A stretch of 64,000 nt of DNA from Rhodococcus coprophilus NBRC 100603 (GCF_001895045.1 NZ_BDAM01000011.1:240033-304032), one strand, 5' to 3'; shown: positions 34,892-46,110, counted from the stretch's first letter. The notes: generated from the letters alone by a model not told the origin. Program-made: numbers and translations.

Positions 34892-35875
34892 CTACGAACC
34901 CAGTTCGCGCCGCATCGCAACGCGTGGACGGTGGTCGAGTCCCAACTCCGTCTCGTGTGAGCGAATCCGGCGTAGCGCCGGGGTGAGTTCTCCGTCGCCG
35001 AGAATGCGGAAGCCGAGGCGTTCGTAATATGGCGCGTTCCACGGAACGTCGCGGTAGGTCGTGAGCGTCACCGCGCTGTACCCGTGATCGCGAGCCCACC
35101 CGGCGGCATGGTCGAGCAGATCGCGACCGACGCCGCGCCGAGCGTGACCGGGATGGACCGAGACCTGCTCGATGTGGAGTGCATCGTCGACCGGTTCGGC
35201 GATCAGGTACGCCACCGGCGCGCCACCATCGTCGAACGCCACCCAATTCCGGCCGGCGACGAGATAGCGGTGCAACTCCGAGACCGTCGGCGGGGCGTCG
35301 TCCGCGACGAACGTCATGCCCAGTTCGGCGAACTGCTCGCCCGCCGCTCGTTCGATGTCCTGGAGCAACGGCAGTTCGGCCTCTCGCGCGAGCCGGATGC
35401 GAGGCAATTCCTTCGCGAAATACAAGGAGGATTCCGAGTCGGCCCAGATACCGAACCGCTCGTGCATGGGGGCGTATCCGGCAGCGGTGTACATCGCGAT
35501 GGCTTCCGGTTGCGCAGTGCCGGTTTCGAGTACCATCCGGCGGCGACCCGCGTCCACTGCGGTTCGCTCGAGCGCCTCGAGGAGACGCCGCGCGATTCCG
35601 CGCCGCCGCGAATCCGCACGCACGTACATCCTCTTGATCTCCGCGTCGCCGTCGCGCAGTCCGGGATGCCCCGCGTCGTACGCGCGCCAGCCGCCGATTC
35701 CCAGCGGGGTCGAGCCGGAGTGCGCGAGCAGGAACAGGCCGCGCGGGGGCGCGAACTCCTCAGGGTGGAGTTCGGTGTGGTCGGGTCCTCCGTAGCGCCG
35801 TACGTACTCGAGCTGGACCTCGTCGATGAGGGCCTGCACGTCGGGGTCGTCCAAGGGGCGCGGTTCGATCTGCAC
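34892..35875 (-). CDS. Tandem GNAT acetyltransferase
   Basis: 327 residues holding two GNAT domains. The first (residues 1-155) has the acetyl-CoA loop VRADSRRRGIARRLLEAL; the second (165-327) has VHPGHARRGVGRDLLDHA. Double-domain GNATs such as the mycothiol synthase group are known in actinobacteria, but this one is not clearly MshD. It is the only gene on the minus strand inside the mycofactocin locus, so it is not part of the same transcript and may be an insertion. Confidence 0.75.
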   Translation of the reverse strand: MQIEPRPLDDPDVQALIDEVQLEYVRRYGGPDHTELHPEEFAPPRGLFLLAHSGSTPLGIGGWRAYDAGHPGLRDGDAEIKRMYVRADSRRRGIARRLLEALERTAVDAGRRRMVLETGTAQPEAIAMYTAAGYAPMHERFGIWADSESSLYFAKELPRIRLAREAELPLLQDIERAAGEQFAELGMTFVADDAPPTVSELHRYLVAGRNWVAFDDGGAPVAYLIAEPVDDALHIEQVSVHPGHARRGVGRDLLDHAAGWARDHGYSAVTLTTYRDVPWNAPYYERLGFRILGDGELTPALRRIRSHETELGLDHRPRVAMRRELGS

Positions 35876-36050
35876 GAGGTGAGACTACGTGCCGGCCCGG
35901 GGCGCGACCGATTGCGATCCACCGAGCCGGTGGCCGGTCGACGCACAGGGGGGTTCCACGCGTCCTGGTCGTGACAGCAGACGGAGCCCAGGCTGCGACC
36001 GGCGCGAAGAGGCGGATCACACTCGGCGGCACAGCGCAGCGAAATGGGTG

Positions 36051-37376
36051 ATGTTTACCGAATCGTTGCATGGGCACCCGTTGGTGATGCAGAAGAACAT
36101 TTTCATCCCGGCCCTGACCGACCAGCAGCGAGACAAGCTCGACACCCTGTCGAACGCCGACGAACTCCGGTTCCACAGCCTTCTGGACTACACGTCACTG
36201 ATCGAGCCCGAAACGTACGTCTTTCAGGACCTACTCGACCGCGCACGTAAGCAGCTCGACGAATTCGACGGCAGCATAGACGGAATCGTCGCGCACTGGG
36301 ATTTCCCGACGAGCGTGCTCGCTCCGATCCTCGCCGCCGAACGCGGCCTGCCTGCGCCGACCCTCCGCAGCCTTCTCCAGTGCGAGCACAAGGCGTGGAG
36401 CCGGATCGAGCAGAAGAAGTCCATCCCCGAATGCGTCCCGGGCTTCGCAGTTTTCGATCCGTTCGACGACAACGCGCTGGACTCGATCGATCTTTCGTTC
36501 CCGTTCTGGGTCAAGCCCATCAAGTCGCACTCGTCACAACTCGGGTTCGAGATCGAAAACGCCGAGCAGTTCGCAGCGGCCCTGGAACAGATCCGCGCCG
36601 AGATCGGACGGGTCGGGGACGCGTTCGACGAAGTGCTGTCGATGGTGGAACTCCCGCCGGAACTCGAAGGTGTCGGCGGCAACATGTGCCTTGCCGAAGA
36701 CATCATCACAGGCATTCAGGTCGCACCCGAAGGAACGATGTTCAACGGCGAGTACAACATTCACGAATTCTTCGACATGCGGAAGGACGACGCAGGCCAC
36801 AGCTTCGACAGGCTCGATTACCCTGCGCAGTCGGTTCCCGACGACGTGCAGCAGCGCATGATCGACCTCACGGAGCGATACCTGCGCCACATCGGTTTCG
36901 ACAACGGCTGCTTCAACACGGAGTTCATGTGGGACGAGAAGACCGGAAAGCTCTCGCTGATCGAGGTCAACACCCGTATCTCGCAGTCCCACAGCGACCT
37001 GTTCGTCAAGGTCGACGGCACGTCGAACCACGAGGTCGCGATCGACATCGCACTCGGTGTGGAACCCCGCATCGAAAAGGGCCGCGGACGGTACCGGCAC
37101 GCTGCCCAGTGCCACATCGGCTACTACTCCGACGGCATCGTGCGCAGCGTTCCGAGTGCCGACGATCTCGCCCGAGTGTGCGAAGAGATTCCGGATACGT
37201 TGGTGGACATCAAGGTTCGAGTGGGCGACCGGCTCTCCGAGCTTCCCAATCAGGACGGCTACCGGACCGTCCTGGCGACGCTGTACATCGGCGCCGACGA
37301 CATCGGGGGACTCGAGAAGTACTTCGATCGTGCCTCCGAGCTTCTTCCGTTCGGCATCGACGCGATCTCCGAATAA
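36051..37376 (+). CDS. ATP-grasp domain protein of unknown substrate
   Basis: About 441 residues from ATG 36051 (GTG 36048 and ATG 36087 also possible). The middle has an ATP-grasp fold: PFWVKPIKSHSSQLGFEI as the lysine-containing loop, then LAEDIITGIQV and the metal/ATP region CFNTEFMWDEKTGKLSLIEVNTRIS. It is biotin-carboxylase-like but has no carrier or biotin domain. ATP-grasp enzymes join a carboxylate to an amine or thiol through an acyl phosphate. It ends 49 bp before a CocE-type hydrolase gene within the mycofactocin locus, and the two may work on the same compound. No function is assigned. Confidence 0.75.
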   Translation: MFTESLHGHPLVMQKNIFIPALTDQQRDKLDTLSNADELRFHSLLDYTSLIEPETYVFQDLLDRARKQLDEFDGSIDGIVAHWDFPTSVLAPILAAERGLPAPTLRSLLQCEHKAWSRIEQKKSIPECVPGFAVFDPFDDNALDSIDLSFPFWVKPIKSHSSQLGFEIENAEQFAAALEQIRAEIGRVGDAFDEVLSMVELPPELEGVGGNMCLAEDIITGIQVAPEGTMFNGEYNIHEFFDMRKDDAGHSFDRLDYPAQSVPDDVQQRMIDLTERYLRHIGFDNGCFNTEFMWDEKTGKLSLIEVNTRISQSHSDLFVKVDGTSNHEVAIDIALGVEPRIEKGRGRYRHAAQCHIGYYSDGIVRSVPSADDLARVCEEIPDTLVDIKVRVGDRLSELPNQDGYRTVLATLYIGADDIGGLEKYFDRASELLPFGIDAISE

Positions 37377-37425
37377 GGCTGTTCCTGGCTGCGATTTGTT
37401 CGATCCGATCGACAGGAAGGCACAC

Positions 37426-39471
37426 GTGCAGACAGTGACGTCCTTTCCCCACAGTGTTCGCGTCATCGAGAACACGTTCATCACGATGCCCGACGGGTGC
37501 CGCCTCTCGGCTCGCATCTGGCTTCCGGACGGCGCCGAGGACAACCCCGTTCCCGCTGTGCTCGAATACATTCCGTATCGGCACCGCGACACGACGCGAG
37601 CACGAGACGAGCTCAATCACCCCTATATCGCGGGTCACGGATACGCCTGCGTCCGAGTGGACCTGCGCGGCAGCGGTAACTCCGACGGGGTACTCGAGGA
37701 CGAGTACCTTCCCACCGAGCAGGACGACGCCTGCGCCGTGATCGAATGGCTTGCCCAGCAGCCCTGGTGCGACGGCAACGTCGGCATGATGGGCATCTCC
37801 TGGGGCGGCTTCAACAGCCTCCACGTCGCTGCGAAGCGGCCCCCGGCGCTCAAAGCGATCATCAGCGCGTCGGCCACCGACGATCTGTACGTCGACAACA
37901 TGCACTACATGGGCGGGTGCCTGCTGTCGGACAATCTGTCGGAGGCCACCGTGATGTTCGCCTTCAACAGCATGGCGCCCGACCCGGCGATCGTCGGTGA
38001 CCGGTGGCGCGACATGTGGCACGAACGGCTTCGGGGAAGCGGCCTGTGGGTCGAGAAGTGGCTCGAACACCAACACCGCGACGAGTACTGGAAACGGGCT
38101 TCCGTCAACGAGAACTACGCGGACGTGGCATGTCCGGTGTTCGCGGTAGGCGGGTGGGCCGACGGTTACACCAACGCCATCTTCCGGCTGATGGAGAACC
38201 TCGACGTGCCGCGTAAGGGCCTCATCGGTCCCTGGGGGCACAAGTACCCCCACCAGGGCGTGCCGGGCCCCGCGATCGGGTTCCTGCAGGAGGTCGTCCG
38301 GTGGTGGGACTACTGGCTCAAGGGCATCGACAACGGAATCATGGACGAACCGATGCTCCGCATGTGGAGGCAGGGCAGCGTCCCGCCTCATCCCCGGTAC
38401 CCCGAACGACCGGGCAAATGGATTGCCGAGCCGTCCTGGCCGGCGCCGGGCATCGAGGACCGTGAGTACACGCTGACCCGCTTCGGGCTGGACCAGGGCA
38501 TCGACCCGGACGAAGCCGAGCGCCGCGATCTGACGATGTGCTCACCCCTGAGCCTGGGCATGGCCGGTGGCAAGTGGGCCTCGTATGCGGCCACTCCCGA
38601 TCTGCCCTCCGATCAACGGGAAGAGGACGGCGGCGCACTCGTTTTCGAGACCGAAGCGCTGAGCGAACCGCTCGACGTGGTCGGTCTGCCGACTCTGGAT
38701 CTCGAGGTCAGCGCCGACAAGCCGGTAGCAATGATCGCGGCGCGACTCAGCGACGTCGCTCCGGACGGTCAGGCCACCCGCGTCACGTACGGTTTGCTCA
38801 ATCTCACCCATCGTGACGGCAGCGCCGATCCTCAGCCCCTCGAACCGGGCCGGCGGTACCGCGTGCGCGTCAAGCTCAACGGCATGGCGCAGGAGTTCCC
38901 GGCAGGCCATCGCATTCGCTTGTCGTTGTCCACGTCGTACTTCCCCTTGGTGTGGCCGGCACCCGAACTCGCGACGCTCACTGTGACCACCGGCGAAAGC
39001 CGGCTGAGGCTGCCCGTCCGCCCGCCACGCGACGCCGAAGACGCTGCGCTGCCCGCATTCGGGGAACCCGAGGGAGCGGAATCGTCCGCCGTCACCCTGG
39101 TCGAACCCGGCGAACACCACTGGCGCACTTCACGCGATCTCGAAACCGGCGTGACCACACTCGAGATCAAGGACGACCGGGGCGAGTCGTTCGTCGAGGA
39201 CACCGGCACCACGATGCGCAATGCGACGACCGAGTGGTTCGGCTTCCAGGGCAACGACGTGGAGTCGGCGCGCGGTGAGACGCGCACCGTGCGATATCTC
39301 GGACGAGGTGACTGGCAGACGGAAGTGCAGACCCGAACGGTGCTGACTTCGACACCGGAGGATTTCGTGATCACCGCGCAACTGGACGCATACGAGATCG
39401 ACGAGATCCACGGAAAGCGGCGCGTCTACTCGGAGAACTGGAATCGCGAGATACCTCGCCTACTGGTGTGA
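37426..39471 (+). CDS. CocE/NonD-family serine hydrolase
   Basis: 681 residues from GTG 37426, placed after AGGAAGG. The alpha/beta domain has the nucleophile elbow MGISWGGFNS, an acid region GGWADGYTNA and histidine in GPWGHKYPHQG. The second half is a jelly-roll domain as in X-prolyl dipeptidyl peptidases and cocaine esterase. These cut esters or amides such as amino-acid conjugates. No signal peptide is visible, so it should be cytoplasmic. It sits between the ATP-grasp gene and mftE; making and breaking one acyl bond is a reasonable but unproven pairing. Confidence 0.85.
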   Translation: MQTVTSFPHSVRVIENTFITMPDGCRLSARIWLPDGAEDNPVPAVLEYIPYRHRDTTRARDELNHPYIAGHGYACVRVDLRGSGNSDGVLEDEYLPTEQDDACAVIEWLAQQPWCDGNVGMMGISWGGFNSLHVAAKRPPALKAIISASATDDLYVDNMHYMGGCLLSDNLSEATVMFAFNSMAPDPAIVGDRWRDMWHERLRGSGLWVEKWLEHQHRDEYWKRASVNENYADVACPVFAVGGWADGYTNAIFRLMENLDVPRKGLIGPWGHKYPHQGVPGPAIGFLQEVVRWWDYWLKGIDNGIMDEPMLRMWRQGSVPPHPRYPERPGKWIAEPSWPAPGIEDREYTLTRFGLDQGIDPDEAERRDLTMCSPLSLGMAGGKWASYAATPDLPSDQREEDGGALVFETEALSEPLDVVGLPTLDLEVSADKPVAMIAARLSDVAPDGQATRVTYGLLNLTHRDGSADPQPLEPGRRYRVRVKLNGMAQEFPAGHRIRLSLSTSYFPLVWPAPELATLTVTTGESRLRLPVRPPRDAEDAALPAFGEPEGAESSAVTLVEPGEHHWRTSRDLETGVTTLEIKDDRGESFVEDTGTTMRNATTEWFGFQGNDVESARGETRTVRYLGRGDWQTEVQTRTVLTSTPEDFVITAQLDAYEIDEIHGKRRVYSENWNREIPRLLV

Positions 39472-39519
39472 CCCGACGCGGTAGCGGCACCGGCGATCCG
39501 ACGCACTAGCATCGGACCG

Positions 39520-40206
39520 GTGATACGGGATCTTGCCGGCGCCCGCTGGACCGACGTCGAACCGGAGCGGTGGACGGTGGCGGTGCCCGTGGGATCACTC
39601 GAGCAACACGGCCCACACCTGCCCCTCGACACCGATACCCGGATCGCCACTGCTGTTGCCGAGGCACTCCCGGACGTCCTCGTGGCTCCGCCGCTCGCGT
39701 ACGGCGCGAGCGGCGAGCACGAGGCGTTTCCGGGAACGGTGTCGCTCGGAGTCGACGCGCTGCGCACCGTGTTCGTGGAATACGGGCGGTCGATATGCCG
39801 CTGGGCCCGACGGGTGCTGTTCGTCAACGGACACGGCGGAAACGCATATGCCCTGGCCGAAGCCGTGTCCCTGCTGCGGTACGAGGGTCGCGATGCGGCG
39901 TGGATCCCGTGTGCGGTGCCTCGCGCCGACGCGCACGCGGGCGCCACCGAAACGAGTCTCATGCTGCACCTGTGCCCCGGTTCGGTGGATATGGGCCGCG
40001 CGGTCGTCGGGAACACGGATTCGATCGCGAGTTTGATGCCACGACTGCGTGAAGCCGGTATGGTTTCGGTGTCGGCGAACGGGGTTCTCGGTGATCCCAC
40101 CACCGCAACCGCGGAGCAGGGGGCCCGCTTGTTCGCACACCTGACGGAACAAGCAAGATCGCAGGTCGCTCGGTGGGAACCGGGCACGGAGGGGGGACTT
40201 CGGTGA
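39520..40206 (+). CDS. mftE: Mycofactocin peptidase MftE
   Basis: 228 residues of the creatininase family. Metal-binding residues appear in [16 protein letters not shown] (Glu, His, Asp) and NGHGGN, with a later Glu ([10 protein letters not shown]). MftE removes the MftA leader to release the Val-Tyr-derived core. GTG 39520 is 48 bp after the hydrolase stop and the gene overlaps mftF by four bases (GTGA). Separation of mftE from mftD by six genes is unlike the compact mycobacterial order. Confidence 0.93.
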   Translation: MIRDLAGARWTDVEPERWTVAVPVGSLEQHGPHLPLDTDTRIATAVAEALPDVLVAPPLAYGASGEHEAFPGTVSLGVDALRTVFVEYGRSICRWARRVLFVNGHGGNAYALAEAVSLLRYEGRDAAWIPCAVPRADAHAGATETSLMLHLCPGSVDMGRAVVGNTDSIASLMPRLREAGMVSVSANGVLGDPTTATAEQGARLFAHLTEQARSQVARWEPGTEGGLR

Positions 40207-41621
40207 GTCAGGCGACAACACCCGAAACGGCACAGACCCCCGGAGGCCGCCTTCCTGACGGGTTCGGAGTTCGCATCGATCCCCGGGTCCGGCGATTCGC
40301 CGGCGGACAGGTACTCATCGGTGGTTCACCCACCCGGATGCTCAAACTCGCTCCCGCCGCCGCGGCGATGATCGACGGCGACCACCTCGAGGTCGTCGAC
40401 TCCCGCACGGCGGTCGTCGCGCGTCGTCTACTCGACTCCGGCGTCGGAAACCCGCGGCCCACCCGGCTGCCGTCCACCTCGGACGTGACCGTGATCGTTC
40501 CCGTCCGGAACAACGCGGCCGGAGTACGGCGGTTGCTGCAGGCCCTCCCCGGCCTCGAGGTGATCGTGATCGACGACGGCTCCGACACCCCGGTGGTCAC
40601 TTCCGAAGACCCCCGTGTCCGGGTGCTCCGATCCGACGTATCCCGCGGTCCGTCCGCGGCGCGGAACCGCGGATTGCGGGAAGCACGAACGGAATTCGTC
40701 GCCTTCCTCGATTCCGACGTCGTTCCCCGCATCGGGTGGCTCGAAGCATCGCTGGGTCACTTCAGCGACCCGGCTGTCGCGCTCGTCGCGCCTCGCATCG
40801 TCGCTCTCGACCCGGACAACGGAGCCTTGGCGCGCTACGAACACGCACGTTCGTCCCTGGACCTCGGTCGACGGGAAGCCGCCGTCGTCGCCGGGAGCCC
40901 GGTGTCGTATGTGCCCAGCGCCGCGATGGTGGTCCGTCGTGAAGCACTCGCCGGTTGCGGTGGCTTCGACGAAACGATGCATGTGGCCGAGGACGTCGAC
41001 GTGTGTCGGCGACTCCGCGCGGCCGGGTGGCGACTCCGCTACGAACCGATCGCACGAGTGGCCCACGATCACCGGGTTGGGTTCCGGGAATGGTTCTCCC
41101 GCAAGGTTTTCTACGGCACAGGGGCTGCGCCGCTGGAGGCGCGGCACCCCGGCACTGTGCCCCCGATGGCAATTTCGGTCTGGACTCTGCTGGCGTGCGC
41201 GGCGGTCGCCACGCTGACGCGCTTCGGTTTCGTCGTGGCAGTACTGAGCCAGTTCGTGACGCTCCTGCGGTTGCGCCGCATGTTCGCCGAACTCGACCGG
41301 CCCACCCGCATCGCGGCGGTCCTCACGGGGCAGGGTTTCGCGGGCGGCATGTGGCAGGTGGCGTCCGCGGCGTGCCGCCACTATTGGCCCCTGACGTTCG
41401 TGGCGGCCGTACTGTCGTCGAAGGTGCGACGCGCGGTGGTGGCTTTCGCAGTGGCAGAGGGTATCTGGGACTGGTACTCGCACCGGGAGGGTGGCGGACT
41501 CGACCCGGTCCGGTACGTCTTCTACAAGCGTCTCGACGACATCGCATACGGGGCCGGACTGTGGAAAGGCGTCGTCGACGCCCGCGACCCCGCGGCGCTC
41601 ATGCCCGATATCCGGTCCTGA
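40203..41621 (+). CDS. mftF: Mycofactocin glycosyltransferase MftF
   Basis: 472 residues from a GTG that overlaps the mftE stop. A PqqD-like small domain (residues about 20-85, [18 protein letters not shown]) precedes a GT2 catalytic domain with VIVIDDGSD, the [10 protein letters not shown] metal site and [21 protein letters not shown]-terminal region has membrane-seeking helices near residues 325-370. MftF adds beta-1,4-glucose units to premycofactocin. Catalytic residues are intact. Confidence 0.94.
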   Translation: MSQATTPETAQTPGGRLPDGFGVRIDPRVRRFAGGQVLIGGSPTRMLKLAPAAAAMIDGDHLEVVDSRTAVVARRLLDSGVGNPRPTRLPSTSDVTVIVPVRNNAAGVRRLLQALPGLEVIVIDDGSDTPVVTSEDPRVRVLRSDVSRGPSAARNRGLREARTEFVAFLDSDVVPRIGWLEASLGHFSDPAVALVAPRIVALDPDNGALARYEHARSSLDLGRREAAVVAGSPVSYVPSAAMVVRREALAGCGGFDETMHVAEDVDVCRRLRAAGWRLRYEPIARVAHDHRVGFREWFSRKVFYGTGAAPLEARHPGTVPPMAISVWTLLACAAVATLTRFGFVVAVLSQFVTLLRLRRMFAELDRPTRIAAVLTGQGFAGGMWQVASAACRHYWPLTFVAAVLSSKVRRAVVAFAVAEGIWDWYSHREGGGLDPVRYVFYKRLDDIAYGAGLWKGVVDARDPAALMPDIRS

Positions 41622-41622
41622 G

Positions 41623-43089
41623 GTGATTCCCGCACGCGCCGATATCGTGGTGGTGGGTGGCGGGAGCGCCGGATGCACCCTCGCCGCGACTCTGGTGGCC
41701 GAACGGCCGGGGCGGACGGTGGTCCTGTTGGAGAGCGGGTCCGGGTACACGGGCACCGCGACCGCACCGCCTGAGATCCTCGACGCGATGCGGCTTCCCG
41801 TCGGACCCCAAAGTGTTTGTACCGCAGAGTATCCGGCGATATTGGGAAGCCGGTCCGGCGCTATCTCCCGTGGGCGCGTGCTCGGTGGATCGGGTGCGGT
41901 CAACGGAGGATACTTCGTGCGTGCACGGCCCGGGGACTTCGACGCCTGGCCGACGTCGTGGTCGTTCGGCAACGTTCTGCCGCACTTCCGGGCAATCGAG
42001 AGCGACACCGACTTCGACGACGAGTGGCACGGTGCCTCGGGTCCGGTCCCGGTCGCCCGGACGCCCTGGGACCGCCTTCATCCGGTAGCGCGTGCGTTTC
42101 ACGAGGCTGCCGTGGCGGCCGGCCACGCCCCGGTCGACGATCTCAACGCACCCGGACCGGCCGGAGTCGGACGCGTCCCGCTCAACATCTCGAACGGAAT
42201 GCGCATGGGTCCTGCGCTCTCGTTTCTTGTGCCCGCGCTCGGCTCCCCGAATCTGACTGTCTGTGCGAATGCCCACGTGCGCGGGATCGTGATGGCCGGT
42301 ACAGCGGCGGTGGGCGTGGAGGTGGACGACGGTCGCGGGATCGCCACCGTCGAGGCCGGGAACATCGTGCTCTGCGCCGGTGCGATCGAGAGCCCTCGGC
42401 TCCTGATGCTGTCCGGACTCGGACCCGCCGACGAACTCCGCAGACTCGGAATCGAGCCTGTTCTCGACCTTCCCGGCGTGGGTCGCGGATTCTCCGATCA
42501 TCCGGAAGTCGCTGTGCCGTACCGGTATCGAGGAGAGTTACCAGACCGGGCACCGGTACTCGAGACCGTGTTGCACACCGACGAACTCGAACTCCGCCCT
42601 TATACGGCGCCTTTCGCCGACTCGGTTCCGGGCAGCGGCGCCGATATCCCGGTGCTCGGGGTCGTGCTGACCCGCCCGCACAGTCGCGGACGTCTGCTCT
42701 TCGACGCGCGCAACCCCTATGCTGCGCCGGTGGTCGACTACGGGTATCTGAAGGACCCACGCGACCGGGCGGCGCTGCGCGACGGGGTGGCATCGGCGGT
42801 CCGCTTGCTCACGTCCATGCGCGATGTCGTGGACACCGGGAGCATCGGAGCGGACGCCGCAGGTGTGGACGACGCGTGGCTCGAGGCGCATCTCGGTACG
42901 TCCCAGCACTTGTCGGGATCATGCCGCATGGGATCCGGCGATTCGGCGGTGGTCGACGACCGGTGCCGCGTGCACGGCGCCGAGCGGCTGTTCGTCGTGG
43001 ATACCTCCGTTTTCCCGCAGGTGCCCAGCCGGGGTCCGCACGCCACCGTGGTGATGCTGGCACAGCGGGTGGCAGCGTTGATGTCGTAG
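41623..43089 (+). CDS. mftG: Mycofactocin dehydrogenase MftG (GMC oxidoreductase)
   Basis: 488 residues from GTG 41623, one base after the mftF stop. The FAD motif is DIVVVGGGSAGCTLAATL; the GMC signatures include GRVLGGSGAVNGG and LCAGAIESPRLLMLSG. The C-terminal catalytic region has SGSCRMG and the histidine of RGPHATV. MftG reoxidises mycofactocinol and links it to the respiratory chain during growth on alcohols. It closes the conserved mftE-F-G block. Confidence 0.92.
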   Translation: MIPARADIVVVGGGSAGCTLAATLVAERPGRTVVLLESGSGYTGTATAPPEILDAMRLPVGPQSVCTAEYPAILGSRSGAISRGRVLGGSGAVNGGYFVRARPGDFDAWPTSWSFGNVLPHFRAIESDTDFDDEWHGASGPVPVARTPWDRLHPVARAFHEAAVAAGHAPVDDLNAPGPAGVGRVPLNISNGMRMGPALSFLVPALGSPNLTVCANAHVRGIVMAGTAAVGVEVDDGRGIATVEAGNIVLCAGAIESPRLLMLSGLGPADELRRLGIEPVLDLPGVGRGFSDHPEVAVPYRYRGELPDRAPVLETVLHTDELELRPYTAPFADSVPGSGADIPVLGVVLTRPHSRGRLLFDARNPYAAPVVDYGYLKDPRDRAALRDGVASAVRLLTSMRDVVDTGSIGADAAGVDDAWLEAHLGTSQHLSGSCRMGSGDSAVVDDRCRVHGAERLFVVDTSVFPQVPSRGPHATVVMLAQRVAALMS

Positions 43090-43189
43090 CCGCACGCGGC
43101 ATGTGTACGGGGTCGGTCCACCGCGATTCCGGCATGCTGTGACCTGGACTACAGTGACTCGCGGCGGAGGGCGAGGAGGGCAGCGGTAG

Positions 43190-44512
43190 ATGATCGACCG
43201 TGGGGGCGCGAAAGCCGATTCCTGGATGGCGTTACGTCCCGGCGACGACGCAGACGCGCGTGCGATACGGCTTGCGGAACTCCACCGCGCCGTCGTGGGA
43301 GCGGGGCGCGACACCGAGGGAACCACACGACTTCACGAGGAGCCCAATGCGGTACGTCCCCTGGTTCGCGAGTCGTGGCTGCGTAGTCTCCGGCGGTCCC
43401 TCGACCCGGATGTGATCGACCAGCCTGCACTGCTCGGCGGAACCGACTTCGACAACTATCGCGCACAACATGCGACGGCACTGATCCGACCGGTCGTGCG
43501 CAAGCTTCTCGTCGAGGACGCGGCGGACAGTGGACTGCTGATCGCGATCAGTGACGAACGCGGGAGGTTGCTGTGGATCGAGGGCGACCACGCCGCACGC
43601 GATCGTGCGCTGACGATGAGTTTCGCCGAGGGGGCCGACTGGAGCGAGGAGCATGTCGGAACGAATGCTCCCGGCACTGCCCTCGCGCTCGATCGGTGCG
43701 TCCAGATCTTCGGAGCCGAGCACTACAACCGTGCGGTTCACGAGTGGAGTTGCTCTGCCGCAACGGTTCACGACCCGATCGACGGCAGGATCCTCGGTGC
43801 GGTCGACATCACCGGCGGTCCGCGCGTCGCGGCGCCGGAGGTGCTGCAACTCGTCCGGGCGACGGTCGCTGCCGCGGAGGCCGAACTGCGGCTGATCAGG
43901 CTCGAGTCGCCCCCGTCGGAACCGTCGGCCGTCACCGTCCTGGAAGCTTTCGGGCCGGGCCGCGCAGTGCTCGTCCGTGGACGCGACCGGGTCACGCTGT
44001 CGCAGCGGCATGCCGAGATCCTGCTGCTACTCAGTGAGCATCCGGAGGGGCTGGGCACGCACCGCCTCGCAGCGCTGCTCGACGAGAACGAACTCGACTC
44101 CGTCACCGTCCGCGTCGAGATCTCCCGTCTGCGAAAGGTTCTCGGTCCGGATATCCTCGCCTCACGGCCGTACCGGCTGCGGGCCGAGTTGCGCACCGAT
44201 GTCGCGGAGGTACGCGCTGCCCTCGATCGCGGCGACCTCGACAGCGCGGTGCGCCGCTACACGGGCCGAGTACTGCCACGCTCGTATGCGCCGGGCGTCA
44301 TCGACGTCGGCGACGAACTGGACACCCGCATCAGGGGCGCGCTCCTGCGTCGCGGGTCGGCACCGTTGCTGGCGCGCTGGACCGCGTCCGTGCACGGCCG
44401 CGGCGATCTTGCCGCGTGGACGGCATATCTGGGATGCCTGGATCCGGAATCGAGCCTGTTCGCTCAGGTCGAGGCGAAGATCCGCGTGTTGGACCGGAAC
44501 TTGGCAACGTAG
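43190..44512 (+). CDS. GAF-domain transcriptional regulator of the aldehyde dehydrogenase gene
   Basis: 440 residues. The N-terminal part resembles AcoR-type sensors: ESWLRSL start, then a GAF domain about residues 80-225 with [10 protein letters not shown] and [15 protein letters not shown]. No AAA+ or sigma-54 domain follows. Instead residues about 265-335 form a winged-helix DNA-binding domain ([19 protein letters not shown], then [15 protein letters not shown]), which is the actinobacterial version. GAGGAGG lies upstream. It stands directly before the ALDH-DUF779 pair in the same direction and is the likely activator, perhaps sensing an alcohol or aldehyde. Confidence 0.8.
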   Translation: MIDRGGAKADSWMALRPGDDADARAIRLAELHRAVVGAGRDTEGTTRLHEEPNAVRPLVRESWLRSLRRSLDPDVIDQPALLGGTDFDNYRAQHATALIRPVVRKLLVEDAADSGLLIAISDERGRLLWIEGDHAARDRALTMSFAEGADWSEEHVGTNAPGTALALDRCVQIFGAEHYNRAVHEWSCSAATVHDPIDGRILGAVDITGGPRVAAPEVLQLVRATVAAAEAELRLIRLESPPSEPSAVTVLEAFGPGRAVLVRGRDRVTLSQRHAEILLLLSEHPEGLGTHRLAALLDENELDSVTVRVEISRLRKVLGPDILASRPYRLRAELRTDVAEVRAALDRGDLDSAVRRYTGRVLPRSYAPGVIDVGDELDTRIRGALLRRGSAPLLARWTASVHGRGDLAAWTAYLGCLDPESSLFAQVEAKIRVLDRNLAT

Positions 44513-44586
44513 TTGCAACGGTGACTTTCGTAGTGTCGGAGGTCACACCCCGAAGGGTGCTGGTAGTCGATACGCAGGAGAACACC

Positions 44587-46110
44587 ATGACCGAGTACGC
44601 CCGCCCCGGTTCACCCGATGCCCTGATGTCCTTCCGGTCCCGTTACGACAACTGGATCGGTGGCCGATGGGTGGCACCCGCTACAGGTGAGTACTTCGAG
44701 AACGTGACCCCGGTGACCGGGCAACCGTTCACCGAGGTCGCCCGGTCGACCGAAAAGGACATCGAACTCGCGCTCGATGCCGCACACGCCGCCGCACCGG
44801 CGTGGGGCAGGACTTCACCCGCCGAACGCGCGCTGATCCTTAACCGGATCGCCGATCGCATCGAAGAGAACCTCGAGTCGGTCGCGCTCGCCGAGACGTG
44901 GGACAACGGCAAGCCGATCCGCGAAACGCTCAACGCCGACATCCCGCTCGCCATCGACCATTTCCGGTACTTCGCCGGCGCGATCCGGGCGCAGGAAGGC
45001 TCGATCTCCGAGATCGACTCGGATACCGTGGCCTACCATTTCCACGAGCCGCTCGGCGTGGTCGGCCAGATCATTCCCTGGAACTTCCCGATCCTGATGG
45101 CGGTGTGGAAGCTCGCTCCGGCGCTCGCGGCCGGCAACGCGGTTGTGCTCAAGCCCGCCGAACAGACCCCCGCGTCGATTCTGTACCTCGTCGAACTGAT
45201 CGGTGACCTGCTTCCCGACGGTGTCCTCAACGTGGTCAACGGATTCGGCACCGAGGCAGGCAAGCCGCTCGCCTCGAGCCCGCGCATCCGCAAGATCGCG
45301 TTCACCGGTGAGACCACGACCGGCCGGCTCATCATGCAGTACGCGTCACAGAACCTTATCCCCGTCACACTCGAACTCGGCGGCAAGAGCCCGAACATCT
45401 TCTTCTCGGACGTGCTCTCCGCCGACGACGACTACCAGGACAAGGCGCTCGAGGGCTTCACCATGTTCGCGCTGAACCAGGGCGAGGTGTGCACCTGCCC
45501 GTCGCGCGCCCTCATCCAGCACGACATCTTCGACGACTTCCTCTCGCTCGCCGCGGTCCGCACCAAGGCGGTCCGGCAGGGCAACCCGCTCGACACCGAC
45601 ACGATGATCGGCGCCCAGGCGTCCAACGACCAGCTCGAGAAGATCCTGTCCTACATCGAGATCGGCAAGAGCGAAGGCGCCAAGGTGATCACCGGCGGCG
45701 AACGTGCCGACCTCGGCGGTGACCTGTCCGGCGGCTACTACGTGCAGCCGACGATCTTCCAGGGCCACAACAAGATGCGGATCTTCCAGGAGGAGATCTT
45801 CGGGCCCGTCGTGTCGGTGACGTCCTTCCGGGACTTCGACGATGCGATCGAGATCGCCAACGACACGCTGTACGGTCTCGGCGCCGGTGTGTGGTCACGG
45901 GACGGGGGAGTTGCGTATCGCGCCGGACGGGCGATCCAGGCCGGCAGGGTGTGGACCAACACCTACCACCAGTATCCGGCCCACGCGGCCTTCGGTGGCT
46001 ACAAGCAGTCCGGCATCGGCCGCGAGAACCACCACATGATGCTCGATCACTATCAGCAGACGAAGAACCTGCTCGTGTCCTACGCGCCGAAGGCGCAGGG
46101 CTTCTTCTGA
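44587..46110 (+). CDS. NAD-dependent aldehyde (acetaldehyde) dehydrogenase
   Basis: 507 residues from ATG 44587, preceded by AGGAG. The ALDH signatures are complete: FTGETTTGR cofactor site, [12 protein letters not shown] with the general-base Glu, and catalytic cysteine in [14 protein letters not shown]. The extra cysteine beside the catalytic one and the [21 protein letters not shown] end fit the ExaC/AcoD acetaldehyde class. Next to mycofactocin genes it should remove the aldehyde made by mycofactocin-dependent alcohol oxidation. Confidence 0.92.
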   Translation: MTEYARPGSPDALMSFRSRYDNWIGGRWVAPATGEYFENVTPVTGQPFTEVARSTEKDIELALDAAHAAAPAWGRTSPAERALILNRIADRIEENLESVALAETWDNGKPIRETLNADIPLAIDHFRYFAGAIRAQEGSISEIDSDTVAYHFHEPLGVVGQIIPWNFPILMAVWKLAPALAAGNAVVLKPAEQTPASILYLVELIGDLLPDGVLNVVNGFGTEAGKPLASSPRIRKIAFTGETTTGRLIMQYASQNLIPVTLELGGKSPNIFFSDVLSADDDYQDKALEGFTMFALNQGEVCTCPSRALIQHDIFDDFLSLAAVRTKAVRQGNPLDTDTMIGAQASNDQLEKILSYIEIGKSEGAKVITGGERADLGGDLSGGYYVQPTIFQGHNKMRIFQEEIFGPVVSVTSFRDFDDAIEIANDTLYGLGAGVWSRDGGVAYRAGRAIQAGRVWTNTYHQYPAHAAFGGYKQSGIGRENHHMMLDHYQQTKNLLVSYAPKAQGFF

